From Thermococcus indicus (lineage in GTDB: Archaea; Methanobacteriota_B; Thermococci; Thermococcales; Thermococcaceae), in the NCBI RefSeq assembly GCF_006274605.1, contig NZ_CP040846.1, forward strand, positions 1,743,041 to 1,807,040: a stretch of DNA of 64,000 nt. Direction: 5' to 3'. Within the stretch, counting starts at the first letter, position 1. Every line of letters begins with the position of its first letter. Below the pieces are notes generated by a model that searched no databases, was not told where the DNA came from, and saw nothing but the letters and a program-made list of their open reading frames with translations. A program made the position numbers and the translations under genes. This document shows positions 46,233 through 55,663 of this stretch, one piece after another.

Positions 46233-46715
46233 ATGGTGGATGAGAAGATGGGAGTCCCGAAGAAGCTGGAGGAGCTCCTCGACGAGCTGGTCGAGGGGAT
46301 AAGGAACGCAAAGACCGAGGAAGAGGTCGAGCTCCTCAAAAAGAAGGCCGAGATCGTGGAAGATCTCATCGAGACCTACGAGGGCGACAAGGACCTCGAA
46401 AAGATACCGGCCATCATGGACAAGGTTGGAGACATGATCGAGGACATCCTCCAACCGCTCAAGGAGCTCCTTAACGAGCTCTACAGCCCGGAGAGAGTCC
46501 AGGCTATGGGCAGGAGCGTGGCGGAGTTCTACAAGAACCTGGCCGAGGCAGGGATGGACAAGGAAGCTGCCCTTGAGCTGACGAAGGAGTACATGGACGC
46601 GATAAATCCCGGCAAGAAACTGATGGAGATGTTCGGTGGGTTTATGAAGATGGGCAACCACGGGGGCTGGATGGACTTCCACGGACCCAGAAAACCGGAA
46701 AATGGGGAGGAGTGA
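46233..46715 (+). CDS. DUF1641-like helical protein
   Basis: A 160-residue, highly charged, all-helical protein. The stretch MGRSVAEFYKNLAEAGMDKEAALELTKEYM resembles DUF1641, a family found near formate dehydrogenase and redox genes in other organisms. ATG 46233 follows GAGGTGGTTGAT. It is in an operon with the winged-helix gene and the small protein at 46712. The function is unknown. Confidence 0.75.
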   Translation: MVDEKMGVPKKLEELLDELVEGIRNAKTEEEVELLKKKAEIVEDLIETYEGDKDLEKIPAIMDKVGDMIEDILQPLKELLNELYSPERVQAMGRSVAEFYKNLAEAGMDKEAALELTKEYMDAINPGKKLMEMFGGFMKMGNHGGWMDFHGPRKPENGEE

Positions 46716-46927
46716 GCTTGGGGCTCTTTCGCTTTTTTCTTCGACTGCCCATGATAGCGTTCAGGATGGCTGGTCTGGTCAGGATAACGAACCGGGCGAA
46801 GCGCCATTTTAGGTGGGCACTTCTCCGTGAAGGTCTTCCGGGCGAGGTCGTGGAGGAGCTGGTTGGAGAGCTTGACCCGTCCGCGCCGCTCAGGGAGACG
46901 CTTTTAAGACCTTCTGGGAGACAATAG
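46712..46927 (+). CDS. Small basic protein, third gene of the DUF1641 operon
   Basis: A 71-residue protein, basic in the middle (RITNRAKRHFRWALLREGLPG). The GTG start overlaps the previous stop; a TTG at 46718 is possible and has GGAGGAG at better spacing. The GEVVEELVGELDP helix reads like a conserved fold. Translational coupling suggests a partner role. Confidence 0.62.
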   Translation: MSLGLFRFFLRLPMIAFRMAGLVRITNRAKRHFRWALLREGLPGEVVEELVGELDPSAPLRETLLRPSGRQ

Positions 46928-47149
46928 TCTATTTATCGCCAAATCCTCCTTTCAAGTTGTTTTGGTGTGTTGTTTGTAGTTCCTTGTGAACCGTTCGTAG
47001 ATCAGCTCGTCGAGGTATTGCCCGTTACTCCATACGTGCTCTCTCAACCTGCCGGCAAGAGTGAAGCCGTTCTTCTCAAGAATTCGGATTGATAGCGCGT
47101 TGTCCTCGTGCACCTTGGCCCAGACCTTGCGGAGGTTGAGGTGAACAAA

Positions 47150-47228
47150 GGGGTCTGTCCGTCGTGAGTTTTTAGGGAGGAACGTGAGCGAACGTCCTCC
47201 CGTTTAAGTCCACCCCCACGACGGACTT
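47150..47228 (-). ncRNA. Putative omega-RNA scaffold at IS607 right end, copy 2
   Basis: The same paired segments as in copy 1 are present: CTCACGACGGAC after the tnpB stop and GTCCGTCGTGGG inside the tnpB end. The one changed base keeps pairing as G-U. The guide would come from the acetyltransferase sequence below 47150. Confidence 0.48.
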
Positions 47229-48422
47229 GGGGTTCATCAGCCTCAACTCCCCTCCGGGTTCATCGGGGAGTAAATCATCGGCCTCACCCCCGCTCAGGGC
47301 GACCCCAAGTCCCCGCACGAAAACGTTGAACGCTCCAACAAACTGCCTATCGGCCTTAAACCCGCAGTTGGGACACTCCACCAGCCCGTTTCGGGACTCT
47401 AACCTACTCCCACACACCGGGCAGGTGGAAGAAGTGCCAGCAGGATTAACAAACTCAACCGGAGCACGATAAGAGAGTTTTTGAACAATCTTACCCCAAG
47501 TCGAGCGGGAAAGTTTTCGATTAAACTTCCTCGAACCATTCTCCAACATTTTAAACTTGCTCAAATCCTCGAAGATGAAAACTACGTCTGGAAACTCCCT
47601 TGAGAGCTGAACGGCGAGTTTGTTAAGATAATCCTCAATCCTGTTCCTCCTGCGTGCATAATACTTCTTCAAGAGTCTTCCAATCCTCTTTGGAGCCTTC
47701 CTCTGGACACTCTTGAGTTTGTCAATAACCCCGTCGTAAGTTTCTGCAATTCTGTGCAGTTCGCTCAAATCCACCTTAATCCAGCCCTTCTCCGGATGAT
47801 AAACGTCGAGACTCATAAGATTGCTGTCAATCCCGATTTTAACCCGCCTGTCGAACTCAACTTCCTTCGAGAAGGTGAGGTAAACGTCTTTCTCCCTGAT
47901 TATCAGCTCGCCAACCTTCCAGTCTTTAATCCTTTCGTAGAACCACTCGTTGGAATAGTCGAGTTCAAGGTATTTCTTTCTCGGTTTAACGGTTATCCTG
48001 ATTTTTGAACCTTCAACCTTCATCAACGTGATTTTAACTCGAACGAACTTTCTCTTCACGACTGGTTTCTTTCTCTTCCTCCGTCCTTTCAGGTAGTTTT
48101 GCCTCCAGCTCTCAAGGATTGAGTAGGTGGTTTTTATCACCGAGTCAACGTAGTGTTTGGCAAAAATCCAGTCCTTGAGGAGTTTATTTCTCAACTCCCT
48201 TTTGAACTCGTTGGATTTTGGAAAATAAGGGATTAATCGAGTGGTTTCATAATACTTGTATTTTCCGTTTCCGATGGGGTAGCGGTGTTTTGCCTTCTTC
48301 TCCTTCCAAGTCGTGTTCTCCCAAATTTCATCAATTGCTCGCTGGAGGAGTTTTTGATACTCCGTGAGGAGGTCTTCAACACTCCAGTTGTGATTCATCT
48401 TGTAGGTGAGGACGATTTTCAC
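47172..48422 (-). CDS. tnpB: TnpB, RNA-guided nuclease of IS607 element (copy 2)
   Basis: 416 residues, aligned without gaps to copy 1. Catalytic D199 (GIDS), E285 (FEDLSKF) and D358 ([10 protein letters not shown]) and the four zinc-finger cysteines are intact. GTG start overlaps the tnpA stop. It retains the common ADRQ form of the third motif. Confidence 0.92.
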   Translation of the reverse strand: MKIVLTYKMNHNWSVEDLLTEYQKLLQRAIDEIWENTTWKEKKAKHRYPIGNGKYKYYETTRLIPYFPKSNEFKRELRNKLLKDWIFAKHYVDSVIKTTYSILESWRQNYLKGRRKRKKPVVKRKFVRVKITLMKVEGSKIRITVKPRKKYLELDYSNEWFYERIKDWKVGELIIREKDVYLTFSKEVEFDRRVKIGIDSNLMSLDVYHPEKGWIKVDLSELHRIAETYDGVIDKLKSVQRKAPKRIGRLLKKYYARRRNRIEDYLNKLAVQLSREFPDVVFIFEDLSKFKMLENGSRKFNRKLSRSTWGKIVQKLSYRAPVEFVNPAGTSSTCPVCGSRLESRNGLVECPNCGFKADRQFVGAFNVFVRGLGVALSGGEADDLLPDEPGGELRLMNPKSVVGVDLNGRTFAHVPP

Positions 48423-49048
48423 TCACTCTCGACCTCCTTGATGAGTTTTTTAGCACCTTCTTTGAGTTTTTTGTATTTGTGGGAACGAGCTCCGTAAAGT
48501 TTACCCGCAAAGTGGCTGATTATGGTTATCAAGTCCTCGATGAGTTCTTCTTTTGGGGTTTTGTCCTTCTCGTTGAGGGCGATTATTTCTGCCCCGTGTT
48601 GCTGGAAGAAGAATTCGAGAGTTTTGAATCCAAAACGGGTGAGTCTGTCGGGGTAAGTGATGATGACTTTTGAGACTTCTCCTTTGGCGACTAATTCGAG
48701 GAGTTTGCGGTAGTTCTTCCTGTTTTCGTTCAGGCCAGAGCCGATGTCCTTGAGGATTTGTATTTGCCAGCCTCTTTCTCCTGCGTATTCTTTTATCGTC
48801 TTGATTTGTAGTTCTAAATCGTCTTTTTGCGTGTGGCTGGAGACCCTTGCGTAGCCGATTATCAGGCCTTCTTCGGGTTTTATTCCGAGAAGGCGTTTGA
48901 TTTCGCTCTCTGGTATTCTCCTCCGTCCACCGGGGGTTCTGATGACTTTGATTTTTCCTTCCCTGTCCCATTTTTGGATTGTTTTCGGGTGGACTCCGAG
49001 TATTTCGCTCGCCTGTTTGAGCGTGTAGAGTTTCTCTTTCACTACCAT
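48419..49048 (-). CDS. tnpA: IS607 TnpA, serine recombinase (copy 2)
   Basis: About 209 residues with the MerR-type helix-turn-helix, GYARVSS nucleophile motif and [10 protein letters not shown], closely similar to copy 1. An in-frame start at 49066 is also possible. Both proteins of this copy look functional. Confidence 0.9.
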   Translation of the reverse strand: MVVKEKLYTLKQASEILGVHPKTIQKWDREGKIKVIRTPGGRRRIPESEIKRLLGIKPEEGLIIGYARVSSHTQKDDLELQIKTIKEYAGERGWQIQILKDIGSGLNENRKNYRKLLELVAKGEVSKVIITYPDRLTRFGFKTLEFFFQQHGAEIIALNEKDKTPKEELIEDLITIISHFAGKLYGARSHKYKKLKEGAKKLIKEVESE

Positions 49049-49474
49049 ACACTCACGTTTAATCACTAAAACTTTTAAACATTTCGCTCAAAAAGAACAG
49101 TTGGCTAAGGCATATTCGCAGAGGAGTCTTACAATTTCGGTTCCATAGCCCTTTCCCCGTTCTTCCGGCGAGAGATAGTAGAGTATCTCCCCCCACCTTG
49201 CTTGCCAGTTAATCCAGTTGAATCCGGCTATGCCAACGAGCTTTCCGCTCTCGTTTTCTATCACCGCGAAAGTTGGAGTTTTCTCCTTGTTCTTCTTCAG
49301 CTCCTCGTAGAACTCCTCCTCTTCCTCCGGCAGGGTGAAGTGGGCCGAGCTGAAGAGGTGCCGAACGGTGCTCCTCCCGTTGAACCACTCCCAGCTTTTG
49401 GGGAGGTCTTCCTTGAGGAGTATTGCCAGCGAAACCTTCTCTCCCGTCAGGATTATCGGGCGCATGAAACCACC

Positions 49475-50131
49475 TCACAGAGCCATGCTGACCAGCCAGA
49501 TGAAAATCGGAACTTTAAGGCTTCCAGTTTTTTGGGTAGTAGTATAGATCAAGAACGCAAAGACAGTCATGTACACCGCAAGGAGAAGCGCTTCGATGGC
49601 GGGCATAACTACGATGTTGAGGGCGTGGGCAGAACCCCAGAGGACGGTGGGCAAGAGAACGGCTAACCTTTGGTTGCCCAGCCTCAACGCCCCAACGTAG
49701 AGCAGGTTTACCGCGAGGATTTCAAGCGTGTAGTAAACGTACTCCGAAGCCAGCGAGGCGAGGGCAAGCCATGTGCTCTGGGAAATCCTGAGGTGGTAGT
49801 GAAACTCCCGGAGAATCTGAGGCGAGTAGCTTTCCAGGTAGATCACCTCAACCAAGAGAACCGCAAAGACAACGAGCAGTGAAAGTCTCAGCTCCCTTGT
49901 ACCAAAGCTCCCCTCAGTCAGGTCTCTAAAACTTAGACCGAGCCACCTGAGAAGGGCAATCACGGCCAAGAGCCTCAGGCAGTTTATCGTCCACACCTTT
50001 GAGAGGTACACCAATGAGCTCTGGGAAATCCAGGAACCGGTTATCGATTTAAAAACCCACACCACCCCAAGCTCAAGGCCCCATACGACGAAGACGAACC
50101 ACATAAGAGCGAAGGTGAGGAGCTTCTTCAA
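49475..50131 (-). CDS. Multi-pass membrane protein, possibly CPBP-like
   Basis: A 218-residue protein with about six hydrophobic segments. SEYVYYTLEILAVNLLYVG followed by LLPTVLWGSAHALN recalls the arrangement of CPBP/CAAX-type intramembrane proteases (EExxxR then H), but the Glu-Glu and Arg are not conserved, so activity is doubtful. The TTG start overlaps the gene upstream, so they are co-transcribed. Confidence 0.65.
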   Translation of the reverse strand: MKKLLTFALMWFVFVVWGLELGVVWVFKSITGSWISQSSLVYLSKVWTINCLRLLAVIALLRWLGLSFRDLTEGSFGTRELRLSLLVVFAVLLVEVIYLESYSPQILREFHYHLRISQSTWLALASLASEYVYYTLEILAVNLLYVGALRLGNQRLAVLLPTVLWGSAHALNIVVMPAIEALLLAVYMTVFAFLIYTTTQKTGSLKVPIFIWLVSMAL

Positions 50132-50132
50132 C

Positions 50133-50522
50133 TCAACCCCTCCCCGCCCTGAGCTTCAGCTTTATCAGTTGGGTTTCGTTCAGCTCGTTTTTAATCACGA
50201 GGTAGAGCCTCTCGTCGTAGGTTCTGAAGTCAAAGGAAACGTTGGCAACATGCCGCCACGAATAGACAGCCTCAAAGTCCAGACCGCTCTTGAACCTCTC
50301 CAAGTTTTCTTTGTCGAGAACGTATAGCGAGAAGTTCTTTCCCTCGGCGTGGCCAACTACATGGGTGTTTTTTGGTAGCGATTGGATTTCATACTGGCCC
50401 TTGAGGTAGAGCCTGTTCTCGTTGATGTACTGGTATCCGAGGGCGTCCATGATGAGGGGCCCGGCAATCCCGATGAGAACGAGGGCCAGACCAACAATCC
50501 CAGCAACCACGACCCTCCTCAT
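50133..50522 (-). CDS. Membrane-anchored small protein
   Basis: A 129-residue protein with one N-terminal hydrophobic segment (residues 4-26) and an extracytoplasmic beta-rich domain. CGGTGGTTCC precedes the ATG, and a TATA-like GCTTTAAAAC lies near 50551-50560 on this strand. First gene of a two-gene operon with the membrane protein at 49475. The function is unknown. Confidence 0.65.
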   Translation of the reverse strand: MRRVVVAGIVGLALVLIGIAGPLIMDALGYQYINENRLYLKGQYEIQSLPKNTHVVGHAEGKNFSLYVLDKENLERFKSGLDFEAVYSWRHVANVSFDFRTYDERLYLVIKNELNETQLIKLKLRAGRG

Positions 50523-50789
50523 GGAACCACCGATGTTACTATGGAAGAGGGTTTTAAAGCTTTACCTGTGAAGTTTAATTCAGTAGTGTCTATGAGGCAA
50601 AATCCGCATCGCCTGCCTCTACACGAGGAGCCTTCTCGTAGTTATGGCCATCCATTGGCTCGGGAACATGGTTCCGTAGCTCTAATAAAGTACGAGCGGG
50701 CTAGAAAAGTCATTCTGGCAGGAGTGGTCCTTTCCCCCTATCTCCACTGATCTTTTGGGGAGAAACCGTAAAGATGGTCCGCTATCTGA
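50523..50789. other. Gene-free stretch, probably decayed coding DNA
   Basis: No complete gene is seen. Short open pieces on the plus strand near 50590-50750 are broken by stops in every frame. Base composition is coding-like, suggesting an old remnant linked to the fragment at 50790. Confidence 0.45.
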
Positions 50790-50909
50790 GGGAATTTACT
50801 CGCCTTTGGGCTTTTCTGGGGTGCCCTCATCGGAGTTACGGTGCTCACGGTTGTTTATGCGAGAATTAAACTTCTCAAAAAACTTAAAAAGATACTTGCT
50901 CCGATATAA
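50790..50909 (+). pseudogene. 3' remnant of a membrane protein gene
   Basis: After a stop at 50787-50789 the frame encodes a convincing transmembrane helix and basic tail (LLAFGLFWGALIGVTVLTVV, then RIKLLKKLKKIL) ending at TAA 50907-50909. There is no start, and the upstream frame is shifted, so it looks like the end of a lost gene. Confidence 0.45.
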
Positions 50910-50924
50910 AAAGGTGTTATTCCG

Positions 50925-51803
50925 ATGGATAAGCTGGCAGAAAAGCTCCAGTATCTTGGACTTTTGGGGTTCTTTGGTTTCTTGTATCGGCCCCTCATGC
51001 TGCTCTTCCTGTTCTTCCTGGTTCCATGGGTCGCGACACTTTTAAACATCCTCCGGGATGGTGATAGAAAAAGGGAGCACTGGATCGAGCTTCAGATTTT
51101 GCTGATTTCTCTCCTTAACCCGTTCATTTTCCGTCAGACGTTTCTCCATTCCATCGGTCAGCTCTTGGCCATGAGGAAGAGTCACCCATCACCCGGTGAA
51201 TACGTGCAGAAAACTGAACTCTACCTGCCCTTTGAGGGTTTCTGGACGGCAGAAAACGGCGGAATAACAAAGGAAGAGTCCCATTCGTGGGAAATAATCA
51301 ACCAGCGCTACGCCTACGACTTCCTCGTGAAGGACGAAAACGGAAAGACGCACCGAGGAAGCGGAGAAAACCTCGAAGACTACTACGCCTATGGGAAACC
51401 AGTATTGGCTCCTGCCGATGGTGTAGTCACAGAGGTTCGGGATGGCGTACCAGATAACCCACCCAGGAAGGTACTCTGGACAATAAGGGACTTCCGCGGT
51501 AATTTTGTCCTGATAAAGCACGATGAGGGAGAATACAGCTTTTTAGCGCACCTGAAGAAAGGCAGTGTTTGGGTGAAGCCTGGGCAGAGAGTAAAGAAGG
51601 GTGATGTGATTGGCCTCTGCGGTAACTCCGGATTCTCAACCGAGCCGCACCTCCACTTCCACGTTCAGGACAGCCCAAACTTCTTCTCCGGCGTTGGTCT
51701 GCCAGTGAAGTTCAGCAGGTTTTACAGGAAGGATAACTCAGGGGTTGTCTTCATCGAGAGGGATTACATCAGAAGGGGCTGGGTCGTCGCCCCTGCGGAG
51801 TGA
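50925..51803 (+). CDS. M23 (LytM-like) peptidase domain protein, membrane-anchored
   Basis: A 292-residue protein with two N-terminal membrane segments (about 8-45 and 60-75) and a C-terminal M23 domain: RYAYDF (metal ligand region), GKPVLAPADGVVTEV, NFVLIKHDEGEYSFLAHL and PHLHFHVQD with the zinc-binding HxH. M23 enzymes cut glycyl bonds in bacterial walls; archaea have no murein, so the substrate is likely a protein. AAGGTG precedes the ATG. The 3' end overlaps the convergent gene by 66 bases. Confidence 0.88.
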   Translation: MDKLAEKLQYLGLLGFFGFLYRPLMLLFLFFLVPWVATLLNILRDGDRKREHWIELQILLISLLNPFIFRQTFLHSIGQLLAMRKSHPSPGEYVQKTELYLPFEGFWTAENGGITKEESHSWEIINQRYAYDFLVKDENGKTHRGSGENLEDYYAYGKPVLAPADGVVTEVRDGVPDNPPRKVLWTIRDFRGNFVLIKHDEGEYSFLAHLKKGSVWVKPGQRVKKGDVIGLCGNSGFSTEPHLHFHVQDSPNFFSGVGLPVKFSRFYRKDNSGVVFIERDYIRRGWVVAPAE

Positions 51804-52709
51804 ACACGTTACCATATCTTTCCCCCTCACCCCGACCGCGAGGTTCTCTCCTAGAGCCTCAACCCAGCCGTTCTCCCAGAGCTCCCTTACCTTCGGCTCC
51901 CCTCCCCCGGAAATCTCAACCACAACGGCCTTTCCTTCAAGCTCGCCCCCAACGAGAAGCTTATCGCCAATTGGTAGCAGTGAGGTTGCCGCTCCCTCGC
52001 CGGGAACTACGTCGGCGTTACCAACGCGAACCCAGAAGTTCTCTCCCCGATAGCCGGCTAAGACGAGCTTTCCGTTCCAGCGGCAGGCGATGAATGCTAC
52101 TCCCTCCGCGAGGGTTTCCTCGCCGAGCGGCTCACCCTCTAGTGTGAACTCGAAGGCCTTAACTTTCCAGCCGCCCTCTTTGACGCTCCCGATGAGGAGA
52201 AGGGAATCCTCAGACCGGAGCAGGGCGGTAAAAACGGCATCTTCCCAGCTCCCAAAGTCATTCAGCCAGAGGAGTTCGCCGTCAAGCGAGAGTTTTCCGA
52301 GGAAAAAGCCTTTGTCCCCGGGCCTCCCCGTTTCACCGGCGATGAAAACCCCACCTTTGGCCGGAAGAATCGAATAGACTGCTTCGTTGTTTCTGGCGTT
52401 GAGCTTCCTCTCCCAGAGGACGTTCAGGCTTTCATCGAGCCTCGCCACGTAGGCCTTCCAGCCCTCACCGCCGTCCGGCGCGGCCTTTCCTTCGACAGCC
52501 CCGCCAATGAGGTAGCCGTCGTTTAGTTCTGCTACGCTATGTCCTTCCCAGTCGTTTTCTCCGACCAAAAATCGGGTCTCGGTTATTTCCTCTCCGTTAA
52601 TCCTCGCGAGCATTGTCCTGTAGTTCCTCCCGTCGTGGACGCTTCCAACGATGAGGTCTTTAGCTATAGCAACTGGAACGGTCTCGAGGCCGAAGGAGTA
52701 GGTTCTCAT
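51738..52709 (-). CDS. Beta-propeller-like protein
   Basis: A 323-residue protein built of repeats with the pattern GGYLIGGxxEG / GVFIAGETG / SLLLIGSVKEGGW / KLVLAGYRGENFW / LLVGGELEGKA, spaced 40-45 residues, as expected for a six- to seven-bladed propeller. No signal peptide is seen. ATG 52709 follows GGGGATCC. The ligand is unknown. Confidence 0.75.
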   Translation of the reverse strand: MRTYSFGLETVPVAIAKDLIVGSVHDGRNYRTMLARINGEEITETRFLVGENDWEGHSVAELNDGYLIGGAVEGKAAPDGGEGWKAYVARLDESLNVLWERKLNARNNEAVYSILPAKGGVFIAGETGRPGDKGFFLGKLSLDGELLWLNDFGSWEDAVFTALLRSEDSLLLIGSVKEGGWKVKAFEFTLEGEPLGEETLAEGVAFIACRWNGKLVLAGYRGENFWVRVGNADVVPGEGAATSLLPIGDKLLVGGELEGKAVVVEISGGGEPKVRELWENGWVEALGENLAVGVRGKDMVTCSLRRGDDPAPSDVIPLDEDNP

Positions 52710-52820
52710 GGGATCCCCTCCAAGGAATTTTTGACTCAACTCCAGGTTACTCCCGAAACCAAATTTACAATGTCGAATTGTTTTTAAGGCTTATCTATGA
52801 TTAAGAATTCAGGTGATAAC

Positions 52821-54155
52821 ATGGACGCCGAAAGGGCCTTGGAGCTTGCACTCTCCCTCGGTGCGGAGTACGCGGAGGTGAGGGAAGAGAGGGTTCTGAA
52901 GACGAGGATAACCGCCTCCGAAGATGTAAACGTCTCCACCCGCTCCGCCGGTGGCTTCGGCGTGAGGGTTCTCGCGAACGGTTCCTGGGGCTTCGTCTCA
53001 GTGAACTCAGAAAAGGATCTCGAGTGGGCGGTTAGGAACGCCGTAAAGCTCGCCGGAATTCGGCGCGGGGGAGTTAAGCTGGCCGAGGTTAGACCGGTTC
53101 GCGACACCGTAAGGAGTGGGATAAAGAGAAGGCCCTCCAATGTTCCTCCTGAGGAGAAAGTTGAGGTTGTGAAGGATTTGTATTCTTTAGTTCCCGATGA
53201 GGCCGTTTCTCGAAAGGTCGTCAAATACTCCGACTTCTCCGGCTTTAAAAGGCTCACCACGAGCGAAGGAACGGAAATCGAGTGGGAGCTTGAGGGGATT
53301 TCCCTTGAGGCCGATTTAACAGCTTTCTCAAACGGGCGGAGCGCGTGGCTCTTCAGCCTGACTGGTTCTATTGAGAGGGGCTTTGAGGCCGTTGACGAGA
53401 TGCGGGAAAGGGTTCTCGGAGAACTCAAAGGGCAGTTAAAGTGCTTCCTTCACGGGAAGAGGCCGAAGCTGGCCGATGCCCCCGTCCTCCTCTCACCGCG
53501 CTTTGCAGGGATGATTGCCCACGAGGCCTTAGGACACCTCGCCGAGGCGGACCAGTTGCCAAACACGCCCCTAGCCGGGAAGCTCGGTGAGAGGATTGCG
53601 CCAGAGTTTGTCAGCTTAAGTGACGGGAACGTTGAGAACGGCCACGGAAACGATAGATACGACGACGAAGGCGTTCCGGTTAGGAAGGTCAAAATTCTAA
53701 AGAACGGGGTTTTCAGCGAGCCCCTCGTGGACAGGGAAAGGGCCGTTCTACTCGGCATTGAACCAAACGGGCACGCGAGGGCCGAGAGCTACGCCTTCGA
53801 GCCGATGGTGAGGATGAGGAACACCTACTTCGAGCCAGGTGACTGGACTTTCGAGGAACTGCTCGAGGAGGTCAAGAACGGCTACTACCTTGTAAGTCCC
53901 GGCCCCGGACAGACCGGGCTCGATTCGTCCTTTACTGCTGGCATCCTTGAGGGTTACACAATTAAAGACGGCGAAATAGCTGAACCGATTTTCGGTGCGA
54001 CAGCGAGCGGAAGGGCTCTTGATGCACTCCCTGGGATTAGGGGGCTTGGGAAGGAGCTCGACTTCGAGAACTCCCACTGCGGAAAGGGCCAGGTGGTGAG
54101 GGTGAGCATGGGCGGGCCGCACGTCCTCTTCGAAAGGGGAATAAGGGTGGTGTGA
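52821..54155 (+). CDS. tldD: TldD metallopeptidase subunit
   Basis: A 444-residue protein with the TldD signature HEALGH (H234, E235, H239), the HExxxH zinc motif, and a C-terminal GATASGRALDALPGIRG region. With TldE it forms a heterodimeric protease that degrades unfolded peptides; bacterial TldD/E also matures the RiPP microcin B17. ATG 52821 follows AGGTGAT. The tldE gene starts directly after the stop. Confidence 0.94.
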   Translation: MDAERALELALSLGAEYAEVREERVLKTRITASEDVNVSTRSAGGFGVRVLANGSWGFVSVNSEKDLEWAVRNAVKLAGIRRGGVKLAEVRPVRDTVRSGIKRRPSNVPPEEKVEVVKDLYSLVPDEAVSRKVVKYSDFSGFKRLTTSEGTEIEWELEGISLEADLTAFSNGRSAWLFSLTGSIERGFEAVDEMRERVLGELKGQLKCFLHGKRPKLADAPVLLSPRFAGMIAHEALGHLAEADQLPNTPLAGKLGERIAPEFVSLSDGNVENGHGNDRYDDEGVPVRKVKILKNGVFSEPLVDRERAVLLGIEPNGHARAESYAFEPMVRMRNTYFEPGDWTFEELLEEVKNGYYLVSPGPGQTGLDSSFTAGILEGYTIKDGEIAEPIFGATASGRALDALPGIRGLGKELDFENSHCGKGQVVRVSMGGPHVLFERGIRVV

Positions 54156-55361
54156 ATGGAGAGGGAAGTCTACAGGCTGAGGGAAATGAGAACGGGCGTT
54201 TCCCTTGAAGGCCACATTAAGCCCTTCGCTCGAGTTAGGGAGCTCACCGCGGTTAGACTTATCGAGGGCGGGAGGATGGCCTCTGCACTTGTAGAGGGCA
54301 GCGATGAGGGTGAAGCTTTAAAGCTTGCCCGCGAAACCCTCCGATTCGCTAAAGAGGAGGACTACCACCTCCCCACAGGATGCAAAGCCCGCTGGGAGAG
54401 GACGTTTGAGGCAGACGTCAAAGACCTCGCAGAGGAGCTCTCCTCGCTGGCCGAGGAGCTTGGGAAGCGGGGCCTTCCGCTCTCCGGGACGATAGAGTTC
54501 GTAACACGGCACTTGGCAATAGAGAGCACGAACGGGGCAGACGTTGAAGGCTCTTACTCCTTCATGAAGGTCGAGCTTGAAATAGGTGGTAGAGTTCCCT
54601 TCTCAATCATGGCCGGCTCCTTTAGGAAAGCCGAGCTTAAAGAACTCCTTGAGCCCTATCTGAACCTCGTGGAGGGTTTAAGGGGGGTTAAGCCGCCAGA
54701 AGGGGAGGTCGAGGCAATTTTTGCTCCCACACCCCTCATGGAGCTCCTATTTGGTCCAGTTCTCTGGAAGTTCCGCGGGAGCACTGCACTAAAATCACCA
54801 GGAATGGAGGCGAGGGAGGGGGAAACCACCGCATCTTCCCTCGTTACCCTCTTTGACGACCCCCTCGACGGAAACTCGCTCCGGTACGTTAAGGCCGATG
54901 ACGAGGGTGTTGAGACGAGAAGGAACGTTTTAATCGAGAAAGGAACCGTGAAGGGCCTGCTCTGGGACAGCTACACCGCCTGGAAAGCTGGAAGGGAGAG
55001 CACGGGCAACGGAATAAGGCTCGGCGAGAGGATTTTCGACGCTTTTCACAACTTAACGCTTGCCCCAGGGCGAAAAGACCTTGATGCGCTGATAGGGGAA
55101 GTCGAGAGAGGCTTTATTGCACTCGGCCTGAGGGGAGCTAATGCTCTCGACCGGGCAACTGGAAACTTTTCCGTCGTCGTGACGCCTGCCCTCATAATCG
55201 AACGCGGCGAGATTACCGGCTTTTCTCGCTTTGAACTCAGCGGAAACGTGTGGGAGTTGCTCAAGAACACCACGGGAGTTGGGAGTGAGCTCACGAGAAT
55301 CTGGCCTGGGGAGGAGGTCTCGTTCTCGCTCCCCTTCCTGAGGGCGGAGGTGGTTCTTTGA
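54156..55361 (+). CDS. tldE: TldE/PmbA subunit
   Basis: A 401-residue paralogue of TldD without the HExxxH motif. Typical segments are LAIESTNGADVEGSYSFMKV and IEKGTVKGLLWDSYTAWKAGRESTGNG. It partners TldD. It starts at the next base after the tldD stop, an operon arrangement. The following membrane gene overlaps its stop. Confidence 0.93.
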   Translation: MEREVYRLREMRTGVSLEGHIKPFARVRELTAVRLIEGGRMASALVEGSDEGEALKLARETLRFAKEEDYHLPTGCKARWERTFEADVKDLAEELSSLAEELGKRGLPLSGTIEFVTRHLAIESTNGADVEGSYSFMKVELEIGGRVPFSIMAGSFRKAELKELLEPYLNLVEGLRGVKPPEGEVEAIFAPTPLMELLFGPVLWKFRGSTALKSPGMEAREGETTASSLVTLFDDPLDGNSLRYVKADDEGVETRRNVLIEKGTVKGLLWDSYTAWKAGRESTGNGIRLGERIFDAFHNLTLAPGRKDLDALIGEVERGFIALGLRGANALDRATGNFSVVVTPALIIERGEITGFSRFELSGNVWELLKNTTGVGSELTRIWPGEEVSFSLPFLRAEVVL

Positions 55362-55663
55362 GGGATTCGCTGGCCCTCTTCACGGCTCTCTTCCTCATCG
55401 TTCTCTTCTTCCTGCCTGCCTACTACATAGGGCCGCTCTACTTCCTCCTCGTCGCAGTTTATCTCCTCTCGCTCTACGCGGTGGAAAGGCTCTGCCCAGG
55501 CAGAAGCGTTGTAAAAATTGTTGAGGTGACGTTTTTTCTCACCGTGATGTTCATCATGGCGTGGAAAGCAGGACGTCCACGCTGGGAGGTGCTTGCTCTC
55601 GGGGCCATTCTGCTCGCCCTTGAGGCCGCAAAGAACTTTGCCTCGCAGAGAAGTTCTAGATAG
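55358..55663 (+). CDS. Small membrane protein after tldE
   Basis: A 101-residue protein with three hydrophobic segments (5-25, 28-42, 48-66 and a weaker one near 78-92). The TTG start overlaps the tldE stop, so it is translationally coupled to the peptidase operon. No family is recognised. Confidence 0.65.
   Translation: MRDSLALFTALFLIVLFFLPAYYIGPLYFLLVAVYLLSLYAVERLCPGRSVVKIVEVTFFLTVMFIMAWKAGRPRWEVLALGAILLALEAAKNFASQRSSR

Larger units (their letters stand above)
47150..49102 (-). mobile_element. IS607-type element, copy 2
   Basis: Same 1953-base length and end sequences as the copy at 14307, in opposite orientation, with tnpA and tnpB both open. The many small differences from copy 1 show that it is not a very recent duplicate. 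It lies inside an acetyltransferase gene. Confidence 0.92.
46952..49465 (-). pseudogene. GNAT acetyltransferase interrupted by IS607 copy 2
   Basis: The 5' part (49465-49103, 121 codons) starts MRPIILTGEKVSLAIL and carries LSPEERGKGYGTEIVRLL. The 3' part (47149-46952, 65 codons plus TGA) carries LNLRKVWAKVHEDNALSIRILEKNGF. Removing 47150-49102 joins ...EYALA to FVHLN... in frame and gives a 186-residue RimJ/RimL-type acetyltransferase of normal length. With the insertion, the first half ends a few codons inside the element. Confidence 0.88.

Noticed and set aside
50755-51045. Plus-strand open frame overlapping the M23 gene start
   Set aside because: It crosses the remnant and the peptidase start in another frame and has no coherent features.
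52821-55361. TldD/TldE as maturation protease for the RiPP locus
   Set aside because: TldD/E does mature microcin B17 in bacteria, but the pair is widespread in archaea and lies 20 kb from the peptide, so linkage is not supported.
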